Source of the DNA: Planomonospora sp. ID67723
Lineage (GTDB): Bacteria > Actinomycetota > Actinomycetes > Streptosporangiales > Streptosporangiaceae
Direction of reading: 5' to 3'
Assembly (NCBI RefSeq): GCF_015711605.1
Contig: NZ_JABTEZ010000008.1
Location: forward strand, 1 to 64,000
DNA: 64,000 nucleotides
Shown: piece by piece, positions 8,234 to 16,849 of the stretch
Layout: the number at the start of each line of letters is the position of its first letter
Numbering within the stretch: position 1 is the first letter of the stretch
Notes under the pieces: generated by a model
Database searches by the model: none
The model's input: only the letters and a program-made list of their open reading frames with translations
What the model was told of the DNA's origin: nothing
Translations under genes and position numbers: made by a program

Positions 8234-9553
8234 GTGACTGACTTGCCAGGTCGGGAAAACGACCCCAACGAGAATCCGTTCGCCATGTTCGGCGACCCGG
8301 AGCAGATCGCGGCGGCCATGCGCCAGTTCGCCGACATGCTGTCCGCTCCCCAGGGCTCCGGTCCCGTCAACTGGGACATGGCGAAGAACATCGCGCGGCA
8401 CACGGTGGCCGCCGAAGGCGACCCGAGCGTCATGGAAGGCGAGCGCCGCCAGATCGTGGACGCCCTGAACCTCGCCGACCTGTGGCTCAACGAGGCCACC
8501 GTGCTCCCCAGCGGCGTGGGCAACCCCCAGGCGTGGAGCCGGTCGGAGTGGATCGAGAAGACCGTCCCCGTCTGGCAGCAGCTCTGCGACCCGGTCGCCG
8601 CCCGCATGGTCGAGACCATGAGCGGCACGCTCGGGGCCGCCGGCCTGCCCGCCGAGGCCCAGGCCATGGCCGGGCCGCTGATGGGCATGATGAAGCAGAT
8701 GGGCAGCATGATGGTCGGCCAGCAGATCGGCCAGGCCCTCGGCTCGCTCGCCCGGGAGGTGGTCGGCTCCACCGACATCGGCCTGCCCCTCTCGGCCGGC
8801 GCCGCCCTGCTGCCCGGCGGGATCGCCGCGTTCGGCCAAGGGCTGGAGATGCCCGCCGAGGAGATCCGGCTGTACCTCGCCCTGCGGGAGGCGGCCCACC
8901 ATCGCCTGTTCCAGCACGTGCCGTGGCTGCGCGCGCACCTGCTCGGCGCCGTGGAAGAGTACGCCCGGGGCATCACCGTGGACGTGTCCGCCCTGGAGGA
9001 GCAGCTCCGGGGGCTCGACATCAACAACCCGGAGCAGCTCCAGCAGGTGCTGAGCGGCGGGAACCTGCTCAAGCCCGAGGAGACCGAGCGGCAGAAGGCC
9101 GCCCTGGCCCGCCTGGAGACCATGCTCGCCCTGATCGAGGGCTGGGTCGGCACGGTGGTGGCGGGCGCAGCCGCCGGCAAGCTGCCCTCCGCGACGGCCC
9201 TGGGCGAGACGGTACGGCGCCGCCGTGCGACCGGCGGCCCCGCCGAGCAGACCTTCGCCACCCTCGTCGGCCTGGAGCTGCGCCCGCGCCGCCTGCGCGA
9301 GGCGGCCGCCCTGTGGCAGGCGCTGGAGGCCGACCGGGGCGTCGACGGCCGCGACGCGGTCTGGAACCACCCGGACCTGATGCCCACCGCCGCCGACCTC
9401 GACGACCCCGCGAGCTTCGTCCGGGGCGAGCCGGAGTTCGACCTGTCCGGGCTGGAGGCCAGCCTGCGGGAGTCCGCCGGCGAGGACGGCCGGGAGAAGA
9501 ACGACGAGAAGGACGGCGGGGAGAGCGGCGGCAAGGCGGACGGCGCCCCGTGA
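8234..9553 (+). CDS. DUF2342 family protein, putative zinc-dependent metalloprotease-like
   Basis: 439 residues of the DUF2342 family, annotated in databases as zinc-dependent metalloprotease or F420-linked hydrolase. Motifs include PVNWDMAKNIARH near residue 50, GQALGSLAREVVGSTDIGLP near 170, and YLALREAAHHRLFQHVPWL near 225. The canonical HExxH would fall at REAAH, where the first His is Arg, so classic protease activity is doubtful. A charged Glu/Lys/Gly-rich tail ends the protein. GTG at 8234 has GAGG 8 bases upstream. It overlaps the next gene by 4 bases (GTGA), so the two are translationally coupled. Confidence 0.88.
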   Translation: MTDLPGRENDPNENPFAMFGDPEQIAAAMRQFADMLSAPQGSGPVNWDMAKNIARHTVAAEGDPSVMEGERRQIVDALNLADLWLNEATVLPSGVGNPQAWSRSEWIEKTVPVWQQLCDPVAARMVETMSGTLGAAGLPAEAQAMAGPLMGMMKQMGSMMVGQQIGQALGSLAREVVGSTDIGLPLSAGAALLPGGIAAFGQGLEMPAEEIRLYLALREAAHHRLFQHVPWLRAHLLGAVEEYARGITVDVSALEEQLRGLDINNPEQLQQVLSGGNLLKPEETERQKAALARLETMLALIEGWVGTVVAGAAAGKLPSATALGETVRRRRATGGPAEQTFATLVGLELRPRRLREAAALWQALEADRGVDGRDAVWNHPDLMPTAADLDDPASFVRGEPEFDLSGLEASLRESAGEDGREKNDEKDGGESGGKADGAP

Positions 9554-10164
9554 GTGAGCGGATCGAGCGCCCCGCCGGGCACGGCCGTTCCGCGGACGTG
9601 CCCGGCGGGGCGGACGGCGGCCTTCTGCGCGCGGACGCCCGGGCCGTGCTCGAGGGGTGGGCCGCGCCGACCCCGAGGGAGGGGCTCCTGCGCGAGGACT
9701 TCCTTGAGCACCTGCGCCTTCACGCGGACGGGATGTACCGGGAGTGCGTCCCCGGTCACCTGACCGCCACGACCGCGGTGCTCTCCCACGACGGCGAGCA
9801 GGTGCTGCTGACGCTGCACGGCAAGGCCAAGATGTGGTTCCCGATGGGCGGCCACTGCGAGGCCGGGGACCTCTCGCTGGCGGGCGTCGCGCTCCGTGAG
9901 GCCACGGAGGAGTCGGGCATCTCCGGCCTGCGCCTGCTGCCCGGTCCGCTGGCGCTGGACCGGCACCGCGTCTGGTGCCATCCCCCGTTCAGCCACCATC
10001 TCGACGTCGAGTACGGCGCCGTCGCCCCGGCGGGGGCCGAGGCCGTGATCAGCGAGGAGTCGCTGGACCTGCGCTGGTTCCCGGTGGACGAGATCCCCGA
10101 CCCGACCGACGAGATCACGCGGCAGCTCGCCCGTCGTGCCCGGGAGGTTCTGCGTTCCGGATGA
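9550..10164 (+). CDS. NUDIX hydrolase
   Basis: 204 residues. The NUDIX box is seen as GGHCEAGDLSLAGVALREATEESGI (about residues 97-121): G-x5-E-x7-REATEE, with the catalytic Glu pair intact. Such enzymes hydrolyse nucleoside diphosphates linked to another moiety; the substrate cannot be told. An N-terminal extension of about 60 residues precedes the NUDIX fold. GTG at 9550 overlaps the upstream stop in the string GTGA, which decides the start and indicates an operon with the DUF2342 gene. Confidence 0.9.
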   Translation: MSERIERPAGHGRSADVPGGADGGLLRADARAVLEGWAAPTPREGLLREDFLEHLRLHADGMYRECVPGHLTATTAVLSHDGEQVLLTLHGKAKMWFPMGGHCEAGDLSLAGVALREATEESGISGLRLLPGPLALDRHRVWCHPPFSHHLDVEYGAVAPAGAEAVISEESLDLRWFPVDEIPDPTDEITRQLARRAREVLRSG

Positions 10165-10252
10165 CCGGATGGTTTTTGGACCGTTTTACATTCGTCTCAC
10201 CGACCCCTGGTTATCGTCGTCCTCACAGAGACGGCACGTGGAACGGGGCAGT

Positions 10253-11254
10253 GTGAGTGTGGACATCGCGTCCGGCGGAAGTGTCGGCGGCACGATCGTG
10301 AGCCCTTCCCGCCGCGGCTGGCGCATCCCCAGAGCCCTCGCCTGGGCGGCGGTCGCACCGTTCGCCGCGTGGGCGGTGGCCAGGGTCGGCGGCCTGGAAC
10401 GCGGATCGCTGACCACCCAGATCATGACCGGTACGCCCTATGTGGCAGCCGGATCCCTGCTTCCCGTGCTCGTCGGCGTGCTCGCCCGCAACCGGGCGGC
10501 CACCGCCGTCGCGCTGGTCACCACGGCCGCGCTCGGCTTCAGCGTGCTGCCCCGCGCCATCGGCTCGGCCGAGGCGGGGTCCGGTCCGCCGCTGCGCGTG
10601 CTCACCCTCAACATGCTGTTCGGGCATGCCGAGCCCGGCGCGGTCATGGACCTGGTCAGGCGTCTGAAACCGGATGTCCTGAGCACTCAGGAGCTCACTC
10701 CGGGAATGGTCGACAAGCTGGACGCGGCCGGCATCGGGGAGCTGCTGCCGCACCGGGTGCTGCAGGCCGAGTGGAGCGCCGGAGGCAGCGGTCTGTACTC
10801 GCGGCACCCGATGACTCCGCTGGAGAACCTGTTCCGGCCGGTCGGGCACAACATGCCCGCCGCCACGATCACGCTTCCCGGCGCCAAGCCCGTCGAGTTC
10901 GTCGACGTGCACCCCTACCCGCCGCTGGGCAGCCAGGTGCACGACTGGACGGAGGCGATCGGAGCCTTCCCGCCCGCCTCCCCCGACACGATCCGCATCC
11001 TCGCCGGAGACTTCAACGCCAGCCTCGACCACGCGGTGATGCGCCGGTTCCTGGACAAGGGCTACGCGGACGCCGCCGACCGGGCGGGTCAGGGGCTCAC
11101 GCCCACCTGGCCCGCGGGCAGGAGCGTCCCGCCGCTCATCACCATCGACCACGTCGTGGTGGACGAGCGGGTGGCCGTGAACGAGGTCAGCGTGCACACC
11201 GTCCCCGGCACCGACCACCGCGCCGTCTTCGCCGACCTGCGCCTGCCCTCCTGA
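10253..11254 (+). CDS. Membrane-anchored endonuclease/exonuclease/phosphatase (EEP) family protein
   Basis: 333 residues. Three hydrophobic segments fill residues about 20-115, then an EEP (DNase I-like) domain follows: VLTLNMLFG (Asn/metal site), DVLSTQEL (catalytic Glu), DVHPYPP, AGDFNASLDH (Asp/Asn pair), ITIDHVVVD and PGTDHRAVFADL (final catalytic Asp-His). All metal and catalytic residues seem present. The domain probably lies outside the membrane, acting on a phospholipid, nucleic acid or phosphodiester; this cannot be settled from sequence. GTG at 10253 was chosen, with a nearby GTG at 10259 as alternative. It is convergent with the next gene, 6 bp away. Confidence 0.88.
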   Translation: MSVDIASGGSVGGTIVSPSRRGWRIPRALAWAAVAPFAAWAVARVGGLERGSLTTQIMTGTPYVAAGSLLPVLVGVLARNRAATAVALVTTAALGFSVLPRAIGSAEAGSGPPLRVLTLNMLFGHAEPGAVMDLVRRLKPDVLSTQELTPGMVDKLDAAGIGELLPHRVLQAEWSAGGSGLYSRHPMTPLENLFRPVGHNMPAATITLPGAKPVEFVDVHPYPPLGSQVHDWTEAIGAFPPASPDTIRILAGDFNASLDHAVMRRFLDKGYADAADRAGQGLTPTWPAGRSVPPLITIDHVVVDERVAVNEVSVHTVPGTDHRAVFADLRLPS

Positions 11255-11260
11255 GCGGGC

Positions 11261-11893
11261 TCATCCCGACAGCAGCGCCCGGGTGCTCTCCCAGCCCTCC
11301 AGGCCGGGGTCGAGCAGGCCGACGTCGCCCGGCGCGCGCAACCGGTGCCAGCCGGGGCCGGTCGCGACCGTCCGGGGACCGGGGGCGGAGGCGCGCAGCG
11401 CCCTGACGGGGTCGGGGTCGTCGAAGCCCGCGCCGGCCCAGCCGGGGTAGGGGAGGTGGGCGGCGATCGCCACCGCCCCGCCGCCGGCGGCGGGGCAGAC
11501 GGCGATCCGCGCGCGGCCCAGCGCGCGGAAGAGCTTGCCGATCAGCAGCGGAGGCAGGTCCGGCGCGTCGCCGCTCAGCAGGACGGCCTGCTCGCCGTAC
11601 GGCACGGCCGCGGAGAGCGCCGAGAACGCCGCCGCGACCAGTGCGCCGCCGGACAGCTCCGGGGCGATCTCGACGACCGGCGTGCCCGGCCAGACGATCT
11701 CGTCCATCCCCGGCACTCCCGTCACCAGGACGGGAGTCACGAAGTCGAGCCCGGCGGCCAGCTCGTAGCTGTCCTCGGCCACGGCGGCCAGGAACTTGCC
11801 GGGATCGACCCCCGGCGGCGCGGCGTCCGCCATCGCGGGCGTGACGAGGACGGCGACCAGCCGCCGGTCACCGGTGACCGGCTCCTGCGTCAC
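11261..11893 (-). CDS. DUF2064 / GT-A-fold nucleotidyl- or glycosyltransferase-like protein
   Basis: 210 residues resembling the DUF2064 family, which has the GT-A fold of CofC/MobA-like enzymes. Seen: [12 protein letters not shown] at the N-terminus, [19 protein letters not shown] (the DxP-type motif, about residues 95-115), and [15 protein letters not shown] near the end. The enzyme is probably cytoplasmic, with unknown donor and acceptor. GTG at 11893 overlaps the stop of the upstream gene (GTGA), so the two genes are coupled. Ribosomal re-initiation is likely. Confidence 0.75.
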   Translation of the reverse strand: MTQEPVTGDRRLVAVLVTPAMADAAPPGVDPGKFLAAVAEDSYELAAGLDFVTPVLVTGVPGMDEIVWPGTPVVEIAPELSGGALVAAAFSALSAAVPYGEQAVLLSGDAPDLPPLLIGKLFRALGRARIAVCPAAGGGAVAIAAHLPYPGWAGAGFDDPDPVRALRASAPGPRTVATGPGWHRLRAPGDVGLLDPGLEGWESTRALLSG

Positions 11894-12405
11894 CACGCCT
11901 CCGGGGCGCCGTTGCCGGCCATGGAGAATCCTTCGAGGAACCCGCGCGCCCGCTCGGCTCTGGGATAGTGTTCCACCAGCGCCCAGAATCGGGGGCCGTG
12001 GTTCGGGACCAGCAGGTGCACGAGCTCGTGCATGATCACATAGTCGACCACCCACGCGGGCATGCCCCGCAGTCGCGTGGAGATCCTGATCGTTCCGTGG
12101 TCCGGGGTGCACGATCCCCACCGGTGCCGCTGGTTCTCCACCCACCGCACACTCGCCGGCCGCGCCCTGCCGTCCAAGTAGCGCTCCGAGAGCTCGTTGG
12201 CGCGGTCGAAGAGGTCCTCGTCGGAGGGGCGCCTTCGCTGTTCCTTGGCCGCGAGCCGGTCGAGCATCCGGCGTACCCACTGCTCCTCGTCGGTCCTGCT
12301 CAGCCCGTCGGGGAGCAGCACGATCGTTTTCTCGCCATCGCGGTATGCGGAGACGGTCCGCCGGCGGCGAGAACTGCGACGGACCTCGACTGTCTCGGGG
12401 GGCAC
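11890..12405 (-). CDS. YgjP-like M48-type metallopeptidase
   Basis: 171 residues of the YgjP/DUF45 family. The zinc motif is HELVH (about residues 126-130) within [20 protein letters not shown], with the third ligand His in PNHGPRFW; the family signature [15 protein letters not shown] lies about 30 residues before. A soluble metallopeptidase or nucleic-acid-associated zinc protein is expected, with unknown physiological substrate. ATG at 12405 fits the family length. The next gene downstream overlaps its stop by 4 bases. Confidence 0.9.
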   Translation of the reverse strand: MPPETVEVRRSSRRRRTVSAYRDGEKTIVLLPDGLSRTDEEQWVRRMLDRLAAKEQRRRPSDEDLFDRANELSERYLDGRARPASVRWVENQRHRWGSCTPDHGTIRISTRLRGMPAWVVDYVIMHELVHLLVPNHGPRFWALVEHYPRAERARGFLEGFSMAGNGAPEAW

Positions 12406-12546
12406 ATATGCACGGTAGCCGAGAATGGGGAATTCCCACCAGAGGGCAGAACACGTTCCTGCTGGTCAATCCGTGTTCGTTGATTGTTAAGCGAGATCGG
12501 CCCGCTATGGCCGTGGCTTATCGAATTAACCGGGATATCTCCCGTC

Positions 12547-13332
12547 TCAGGAGTTGCCGAATCGGGGCGCCCGCCGTTCCCGCTGGGCGGCCAGCCCTTC
12601 GCGCATGTCGTCGGAGGCCATCGTCACCGGCTGGGCCAGGGACTCCCAGCGCAGCGCCGCCTCCAGATCCGCGTGCCCGCCGCCCGCGAGGGCGACCTTG
12701 GTGAGCCTGGTGGCGATCGGGGCGTTGGCCGCGGTCCCGGCGGCGATCTCCATGACCTCGTCGAGGAGCGACTCCCGGGGGAAGGCCCTGGTGACGAGCC
12801 CGACGGAGGCGGCCTCCGCGCCGAGCACGGTCCGCCCGGTCAGCAGCATCTCCCTGGCCACGCCCACTCCTGCGGCCTTCGGCAGCAGATAGGTCGCCGC
12901 CATCCCGGGATGCAGGCCGAGCGAGGTGAAGGGGACGAGCAGCTTGGCGTCCCGGGCCGCGTAGACCAGGTCGCAGGCGAGGGCGAAGCAGAGCCCCGCA
13001 CCGACGGCGGCGCCGTTGACCGCGGCGATGGTCGGCACCTCCAGGTCGGCGATCGACAACCACGTCCGGTAGAAGTCGAGCATCCGATCGCGCAGGTCCG
13101 GCACTTTCTCGGCGTTGCGCTCCGCGAGCCAGGACAGGTCCCCGCCCGAGGAGAAGGCGTTCCCCGCCCCGGTGACGACCACGCACCGCACGTCCCGGTC
13201 CCGGCGCAGCCCGGCGACGGCCTGGCGCCACTGCTCGGTCATCCCGTCGGTCATCGCGTTGCGCCGGTCGGGACGGTTCAGGGTGAGCACCACGACGCCG
13301 TCGTCCCGCCGGTCCACCAAGAGCTCGCTCAT
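12547..13332 (-). CDS. Enoyl-CoA hydratase/isomerase family protein
   Basis: 261 residues of the crotonase fold. Oxyanion-hole segments are seen (FSSGGDLSWLAE and NGAAVGAGL) with the downstream LGLHPGMAATYLLPKAAG. The two catalytic Glu of true hydratases are not at their usual places: the first position appears as Phe (LLVPFTSLG) and the GGTQ motif is AATY. An isomerase or other CoA-ester reaction is therefore more likely than simple hydration. Acyl-CoA metabolism in the cytoplasm is expected. ATG at 13332 gives the normal family length. It is a single gene, divergent from 13482. Confidence 0.88.
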   Translation of the reverse strand: MSELLVDRRDDGVVVLTLNRPDRRNAMTDGMTEQWRQAVAGLRRDRDVRCVVVTGAGNAFSSGGDLSWLAERNAEKVPDLRDRMLDFYRTWLSIADLEVPTIAAVNGAAVGAGLCFALACDLVYAARDAKLLVPFTSLGLHPGMAATYLLPKAAGVGVAREMLLTGRTVLGAEAASVGLVTRAFPRESLLDEVMEIAAGTAANAPIATRLTKVALAGGGHADLEAALRWESLAQPVTMASDDMREGLAAQRERRAPRFGNS

Positions 13333-13481
13333 GCCCGGAGCGTAGTGGACCCGGAGCCGGTGTCCACAGGGTGTCGTCCGCCGTGGAGTTATCCACAGGA
13401 CGGGGAAACGGCGTCCGGGATCTCGTCCCGGCATGCCACGCTGGCGCCTCCCCGGAACGTCTCCCAGAAGGAAGGCACCCC

Positions 13482-14582
13482 ATGCGGCCCCGTCTGAAGC
13501 CGGCGCTCCGCCGGATCTCCCGCGATGAGCGCACCCTGCAGTTCGGGGTGCATCCCCGCCGTGCGGTCGTGCTGACCGATCTCGACCCCCGGGTCCGGCA
13601 GTGGATCGAGAGCCTCGACGGCACCCGGGACCTCGCGGGGGTGCTGGCCGGCGCGGACAGCGCCGGGATCGGCGAGCGGCGCGGTCGCGCCCTGCTCGAT
13701 CTGCTGACCGACCGGGGCGTCGTGGACGACGCCGGGGTGTCACCGGGTCCGCTCCGCTCCCTCCCCCTGGCCGAGCGCGACCGGCTCCAGCCCGATCTGG
13801 ACGCGCTCTCGCTCGCTCCCGGCACGACCGACGGCGGGCTGGCCGTCGTGGAGCGCAGGCGCGAGGCCCAGGTGAGGGTGTACGGCGCGGGCCGGGTCGG
13901 CGCGCAGATCACCGCTCTGCTCGCCGCCTCCGGGGTCGGGCGGCTCTGCGTGGTCGATCCCGGTACGGCCCGGCCCCGTGATCTCGTGCCCGGCGGGCTC
14001 ACCCGGGCCGAGCTGGGGATGAGCAGGCAGGATGGGGCGGTGGCGGTGGCCCGGCGCCTGGCGCCCGCCCTCACCGCGTGGACCGGGGAGAAGGCCGCCC
14101 ATCTCGCCGACGGGTCCCGGCGCCCCGATCTGGTGGTGCTCGCGCCGGTGGAGCCGCTGGACGGCCTGCTGGTCCGGGAACTGGTCACCTGGGAGATCCC
14201 GCACCTGCTGGTGAGCGCCTTCGAGGGCTTCGGCTCGGTCGGCCCGCTGGTGCTCCCGGGGCGGAGCGCCTGCCTGGGCTGCCTCGACCTCACCCGGCGC
14301 GACCGCGACCCCGGATGGCCGGTCGTCAGCGCCCGTCTGGGTGGTTTCCCCGGGGGCGAGATCGCCTGTGGGACGGCCCTCTCCACGCTGGTGGCGGCCA
14401 TGGCGACCGGCCATGCGCTTGCTCTGATAGACGGTCACGAGCTTGCTGTGACCAACGGCACAATAGATGTATTGCCTGATTGGAGATGGAAGAGGACATC
14501 CTGGAACGTTCATCCTCTATGTCGTTGCTTCCGAAACGAGTTCGGGTCGCTGACAATGGTCGCGTCGGCTACCTGCCGTTGA
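13482..14582 (+). CDS. ThiF-like protein, TOMM cyclodehydratase-type leader-binding relative
   Basis: 366 residues. Residues about 1-95 look like the winged-helix/peptide-clamp-like region typical of ThiF relatives that bind RiPP leaders (LKPALRRI, LQFGVHPRRAVVL). Then a Rossmann E1 core follows (VRVYGAGRVGAQITALLAAS, about residues 130-150). Four Cys in CLGC and CRC near the C-terminus probably hold structural zinc. The Arg/Asn/Lys residues needed for adenylation in E1 enzymes are not obvious after the glycine loop, so ATP chemistry is uncertain. ATG at 13482 has GAAGGAAGG upstream. No precursor peptide gene is nearby; a ThiF-like gene beside an ABC1 kinase gene is a conserved actinobacterial arrangement. 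Confidence 0.75.
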   Translation: MRPRLKPALRRISRDERTLQFGVHPRRAVVLTDLDPRVRQWIESLDGTRDLAGVLAGADSAGIGERRGRALLDLLTDRGVVDDAGVSPGPLRSLPLAERDRLQPDLDALSLAPGTTDGGLAVVERRREAQVRVYGAGRVGAQITALLAASGVGRLCVVDPGTARPRDLVPGGLTRAELGMSRQDGAVAVARRLAPALTAWTGEKAAHLADGSRRPDLVVLAPVEPLDGLLVRELVTWEIPHLLVSAFEGFGSVGPLVLPGRSACLGCLDLTRRDRDPGWPVVSARLGGFPGGEIACGTALSTLVAAMATGHALALIDGHELAVTNGTIDVLPDWRWKRTSWNVHPLCRCFRNEFGSLTMVASATCR

Positions 14583-14630
14583 CCGGCACCACAACGAAGG
14601 GAGGGAGCGGCGTCTCGCCCCACGGGAGGC

Positions 14631-15989
14631 ATGCCGCGAACCAAGGTGAGTGACCTTCCGCGCCGCGCAGTCACGCGTTCCGCCAAACTGGCGGCCCTGC
14701 CCATCGGTTTCGCCGGCCGTACCGCCCTCGGACTGGGCAAGCGCATCGGGGGAAGATCTGCGGAGCTCGTCGCCCAGGAGATCCAGGAGCGCACCGCCGA
14801 GCAGATCTTCAAGGTTCTCGGGGAGCTCAAGGGCGGGGCGATGAAGCTCGGCCAGGCCCTGTCCATCTTCGAGGCCGCCCTGCCTCCGGAAGTCGTCGGC
14901 CCCTATCGGGCGACGCTGACCAAACTCCAGGACGCGGCCCCGCCGTTGCCCGCCGCGACCGTGCACAAGGTTCTCAGCGAGCAGCTGGGGGACGGCTGGC
15001 GCGAGTACTTCCAGTCGTTCGAGGACCTGCCGACCGCCGCCGCCTCGATCGGGCAGGTACACAAGGCCGTCTGGCACGACGGCCGCACGGTCGCGGTCAA
15101 GATCCAGTATCCGGGGGCCGCGAAGGCGCTGCTCTCCGACTTCAACCAGCTCGCCCGCCTCGGCAAGCTCTTCGGGGTGATGCTGCCCGGTCTCGACATC
15201 AAGGCCGTGCTCGCGGAGCTGCGCGAGCGGATCGCCGAGGAGCTCGACTACCTCCGGGAGGCCGAGGCCCAGCACGCCTTCGCGCTGGAGTTCAAGGACG
15301 ACCCCGACTTCCTGGTCCCGGACGTCATCGCCGCCAACGAGCAGGTGCTCGTCTCCGAGTGGGTGGACGGCACCCCGCTCTCCCGGATCATCTCCGACGG
15401 GACCCAGGAGGAGCGCGACCGCGCCGGGCTGCAGTTCGTCCGGTTCCTGTTCTGCTCCCCGTCCCGGGTGGGCATGCTCCACGCGGACCCGCACCCGGGC
15501 AACTTCCGGATCACCGAGGACGGGCGGCTGTGTGTGCTCGACTTCGGCGCGGTCAACCGGCTGCCCGACGGCTATCCTCCGGTCTTCGGCACGCTGACCC
15601 GGATCTTCAACCAGGGCGACATGGAGAGCGTGATCCAGGGGCTCCGTGACGAGGGCTTCATCCTTCCCCACATCGAGGTGGACCCGGAGGCGCTGCGGGC
15701 CTTCCTCGCTCCCTACGTCGAGCCGACCGCGGTGGAGGAGTTCGCGTTCAGCCGCGAATGGCTGCAGCGGCAGGCCGCCACCGCCACCGATCTACGCCCT
15801 GGCAACGTGGTGCGCCAGCTCAACCTGCCGGTCTCCTACGTTCTCATCCACCGCGTGCACGCGGCCGGGGTCGGGGTGCTCTGCCAGCTCGGTGCCACCG
15901 CCCGATTCCGCGACGAGGTCATCCGCTGGGTGCCCGGCTTCGCCGACGAGGATCCCTGTGACGCCGGGGAGACCGCGATGGCGGGATGA
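14631..15989 (+). CDS. ABC1/UbiB-family (AarF) atypical kinase
   Basis: 452 residues. ABC1-family signatures run in order: KGGAMKLGQALS (KxGQ motif, about residues 67-78), the Ala-rich nucleotide loop AAASIGQVHKA (about 133-143), VAVKIQYPG with the catalytic Lys, EELDYLREAEAQ, and the metal-binding HADPHPGNF (about 285-293) and VLDFGAV. All kinase-fold residues are present. UbiB-type proteins support isoprenoid-lipid (quinone) biosynthesis; the actinobacterial member's substrate is unknown. ATG at 14631 begins the conserved N-terminus. It is followed by a strong terminator at 16012. Confidence 0.93.
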   Translation: MPRTKVSDLPRRAVTRSAKLAALPIGFAGRTALGLGKRIGGRSAELVAQEIQERTAEQIFKVLGELKGGAMKLGQALSIFEAALPPEVVGPYRATLTKLQDAAPPLPAATVHKVLSEQLGDGWREYFQSFEDLPTAAASIGQVHKAVWHDGRTVAVKIQYPGAAKALLSDFNQLARLGKLFGVMLPGLDIKAVLAELRERIAEELDYLREAEAQHAFALEFKDDPDFLVPDVIAANEQVLVSEWVDGTPLSRIISDGTQEERDRAGLQFVRFLFCSPSRVGMLHADPHPGNFRITEDGRLCVLDFGAVNRLPDGYPPVFGTLTRIFNQGDMESVIQGLRDEGFILPHIEVDPEALRAFLAPYVEPTAVEEFAFSREWLQRQAATATDLRPGNVVRQLNLPVSYVLIHRVHAAGVGVLCQLGATARFRDEVIRWVPGFADEDPCDAGETAMAG

Positions 15990-16011
15990 CCCGGAGGCGG
16001 GAGGCGTTCAT

Positions 16012-16051
16012 ACGACGAAGGGGCGGCCCGGTGGGGCCGCCCCTTCGTCGT
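16012..16051 (+). terminator. Hairpin terminator after the ABC1 kinase gene
   Basis: A perfect 18-bp inverted repeat (16012-16029 with 16034-16051, 4-nt loop), GC-rich in the middle, 22 bases after the stop at 15989. No T-run follows, as is common in actinobacteria. It may serve both strands, since the gene at 16203 converges on it. Confidence 0.75.
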
Positions 16052-16202
16052 CATCATGGATCCGGGCTCCGTCGAGCCCGTGCTCGGAGGATCGGTTGTC
16101 GACCCCGGGCCGGAGATCCTTGTCGATCTCCGGCCCGGGGGACGTGGCCGGTCCCAGCATCCGTCACGGCCCGCACGACTGTCCGCGCGGGCCGCGGCGG
16201 GA

Positions 16203-16397
16203 TCAGACCAGGCGCAGGAGCGCGTGACGCAGGCGCGCGGACGCGCGCTCGACATCGCGCCGGGCGCGCCGGAGCCGTACGACATCGGCGGCTCGGCGAT
16301 GCTCCTCCGCTTCACGGTGGAGCATCCGTATTCGGTCTCGCACCAGTTCCTGATGCATAGAAGGCACGTCCATGCTGTGGCTGGTGAAGTAGGTCAT
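16203..16397 (-). CDS. Small basic helical protein downstream of whiB7
   Basis: 64 residues, almost entirely charged helix (DRIRMLHREAEEHRRAADVV then Arg-rich segments), with no known domain. It lies 51 bp after whiB7 on the same strand and is likely cotranscribed. An AAAGGA motif sits upstream of the ATG. Similar short Arg-rich proteins next to whiB genes are seen in actinomycetes, but no function is known to me. Confidence 0.6.
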   Translation of the reverse strand: MTYFTSHSMDVPSMHQELVRDRIRMLHREAEEHRRAADVVRLRRARRDVERASARLRHALLRLV

Positions 16398-16448
16398 CGG
16401 AAGTGGTCCTTTCGGGAACGTTCGGTGTTCTTGCTGTTCAGTGGTCGG

Positions 16449-16718
16449 TCAGGCTGCAACCGGGGTCTTGCGGGGACGCCCGCGCGGACGCTTCCGCGGG
16501 ACGACGGCTCCCCGGAGGATGAGCTCGCCGCCCCAGACGCCCCAGGGCTCCTCGCGCTCCAGCGCGCGGGCCAGGCAGGCCTGCTGGATCGGGCAGCCTC
16601 CGCAGAGCGCCTTGGCGAACTCCACGTCCTCCGGAGACTCGGCGAACCAGAGGTCGGGGTCGGTACGACAGGGGATTGTGGCTTCGTCGATCAGGTCCAT
16701 GACCGGCTGTGCCCCCAT
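16449..16718 (-). CDS. whiB7: WhiB7-type transcriptional regulator
   Basis: 89 residues. Four Cys (the single Cys of TIPCRTD, then C-x2-C-x5-C in ALCGGCPIQQAC) hold the [4Fe-4S] cluster, followed by the WhiB turn EPWGVWGG and, after a short linker, the AT-hook KRPRGRPRK that marks WhiB7. WhiB7 pairs with the primary sigma factor and activates intrinsic resistance to ribosome-targeting antibiotics by binding AT-rich DNA above -35 elements. The start at 16718 was chosen because GAGGTG lies 6 bases upstream. An in-frame ATG at 16793 falls just beside the attenuator hairpin and is unlikely. Regulation: see the leader ORF, hairpin and promoter entries. Confidence 0.95.
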   Translation of the reverse strand: MGAQPVMDLIDEATIPCRTDPDLWFAESPEDVEFAKALCGGCPIQQACLARALEREEPWGVWGGELILRGAVVPRKRPRGRPRKTPVAA

Positions 16719-16796
16719 CTGTGTCACCTCTCGCTTGATGTTGATCTTTTGGACTACCTCGCGGGTGGGGGTCAGGAATGACGCGACAAACAAGAA

Positions 16797-16827
16797 GGCC
16801 GCGGATCCTGTCTGCGGATCCGCGGCC
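16797..16827 (-). terminator. Attenuator-type intrinsic terminator in the whiB7 leader
   Basis: On the minus strand a perfect 12-bp GC-rich stem (arms 16816-16827 and 16797-16808, 7-nt loop) is followed by TTCTTGTTTG. It lies 22 bases after the stop of a leader ORF and about 80 bases before the whiB7 start, so it would end transcription before whiB7 unless prevented. Attenuation of whiB7 by an upstream ORF and a terminator is known in mycobacteria and Streptomyces; here it is inferred from layout. Confidence 0.75.
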
Positions 16828-16849
16828 TGAAGGCTCTCCCTCGGTCAGG

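Noticed and set aside
7081-9999. Single minus-strand frame of 972 codons reaching over the DUF2342 and NUDIX genes
   Set aside because: Only the part from 8154 down to 7081 has SDR homology; the rest is a shadow of the plus-strand genes.
12406-12546. Promoter-like TTGACC and a GGGAATTCCC palindrome in the gap before the YgjP-like gene
   Set aside because: No -10 hexamer at proper spacing was found, so the call was not made.
16719-16793. Longer WhiB7 starting at ATG 16793
   Set aside because: That start is next to the attenuator hairpin and lacks a ribosome binding site; the ATG at 16718 has GAGGTG at good distance and fits WhiB7 length.
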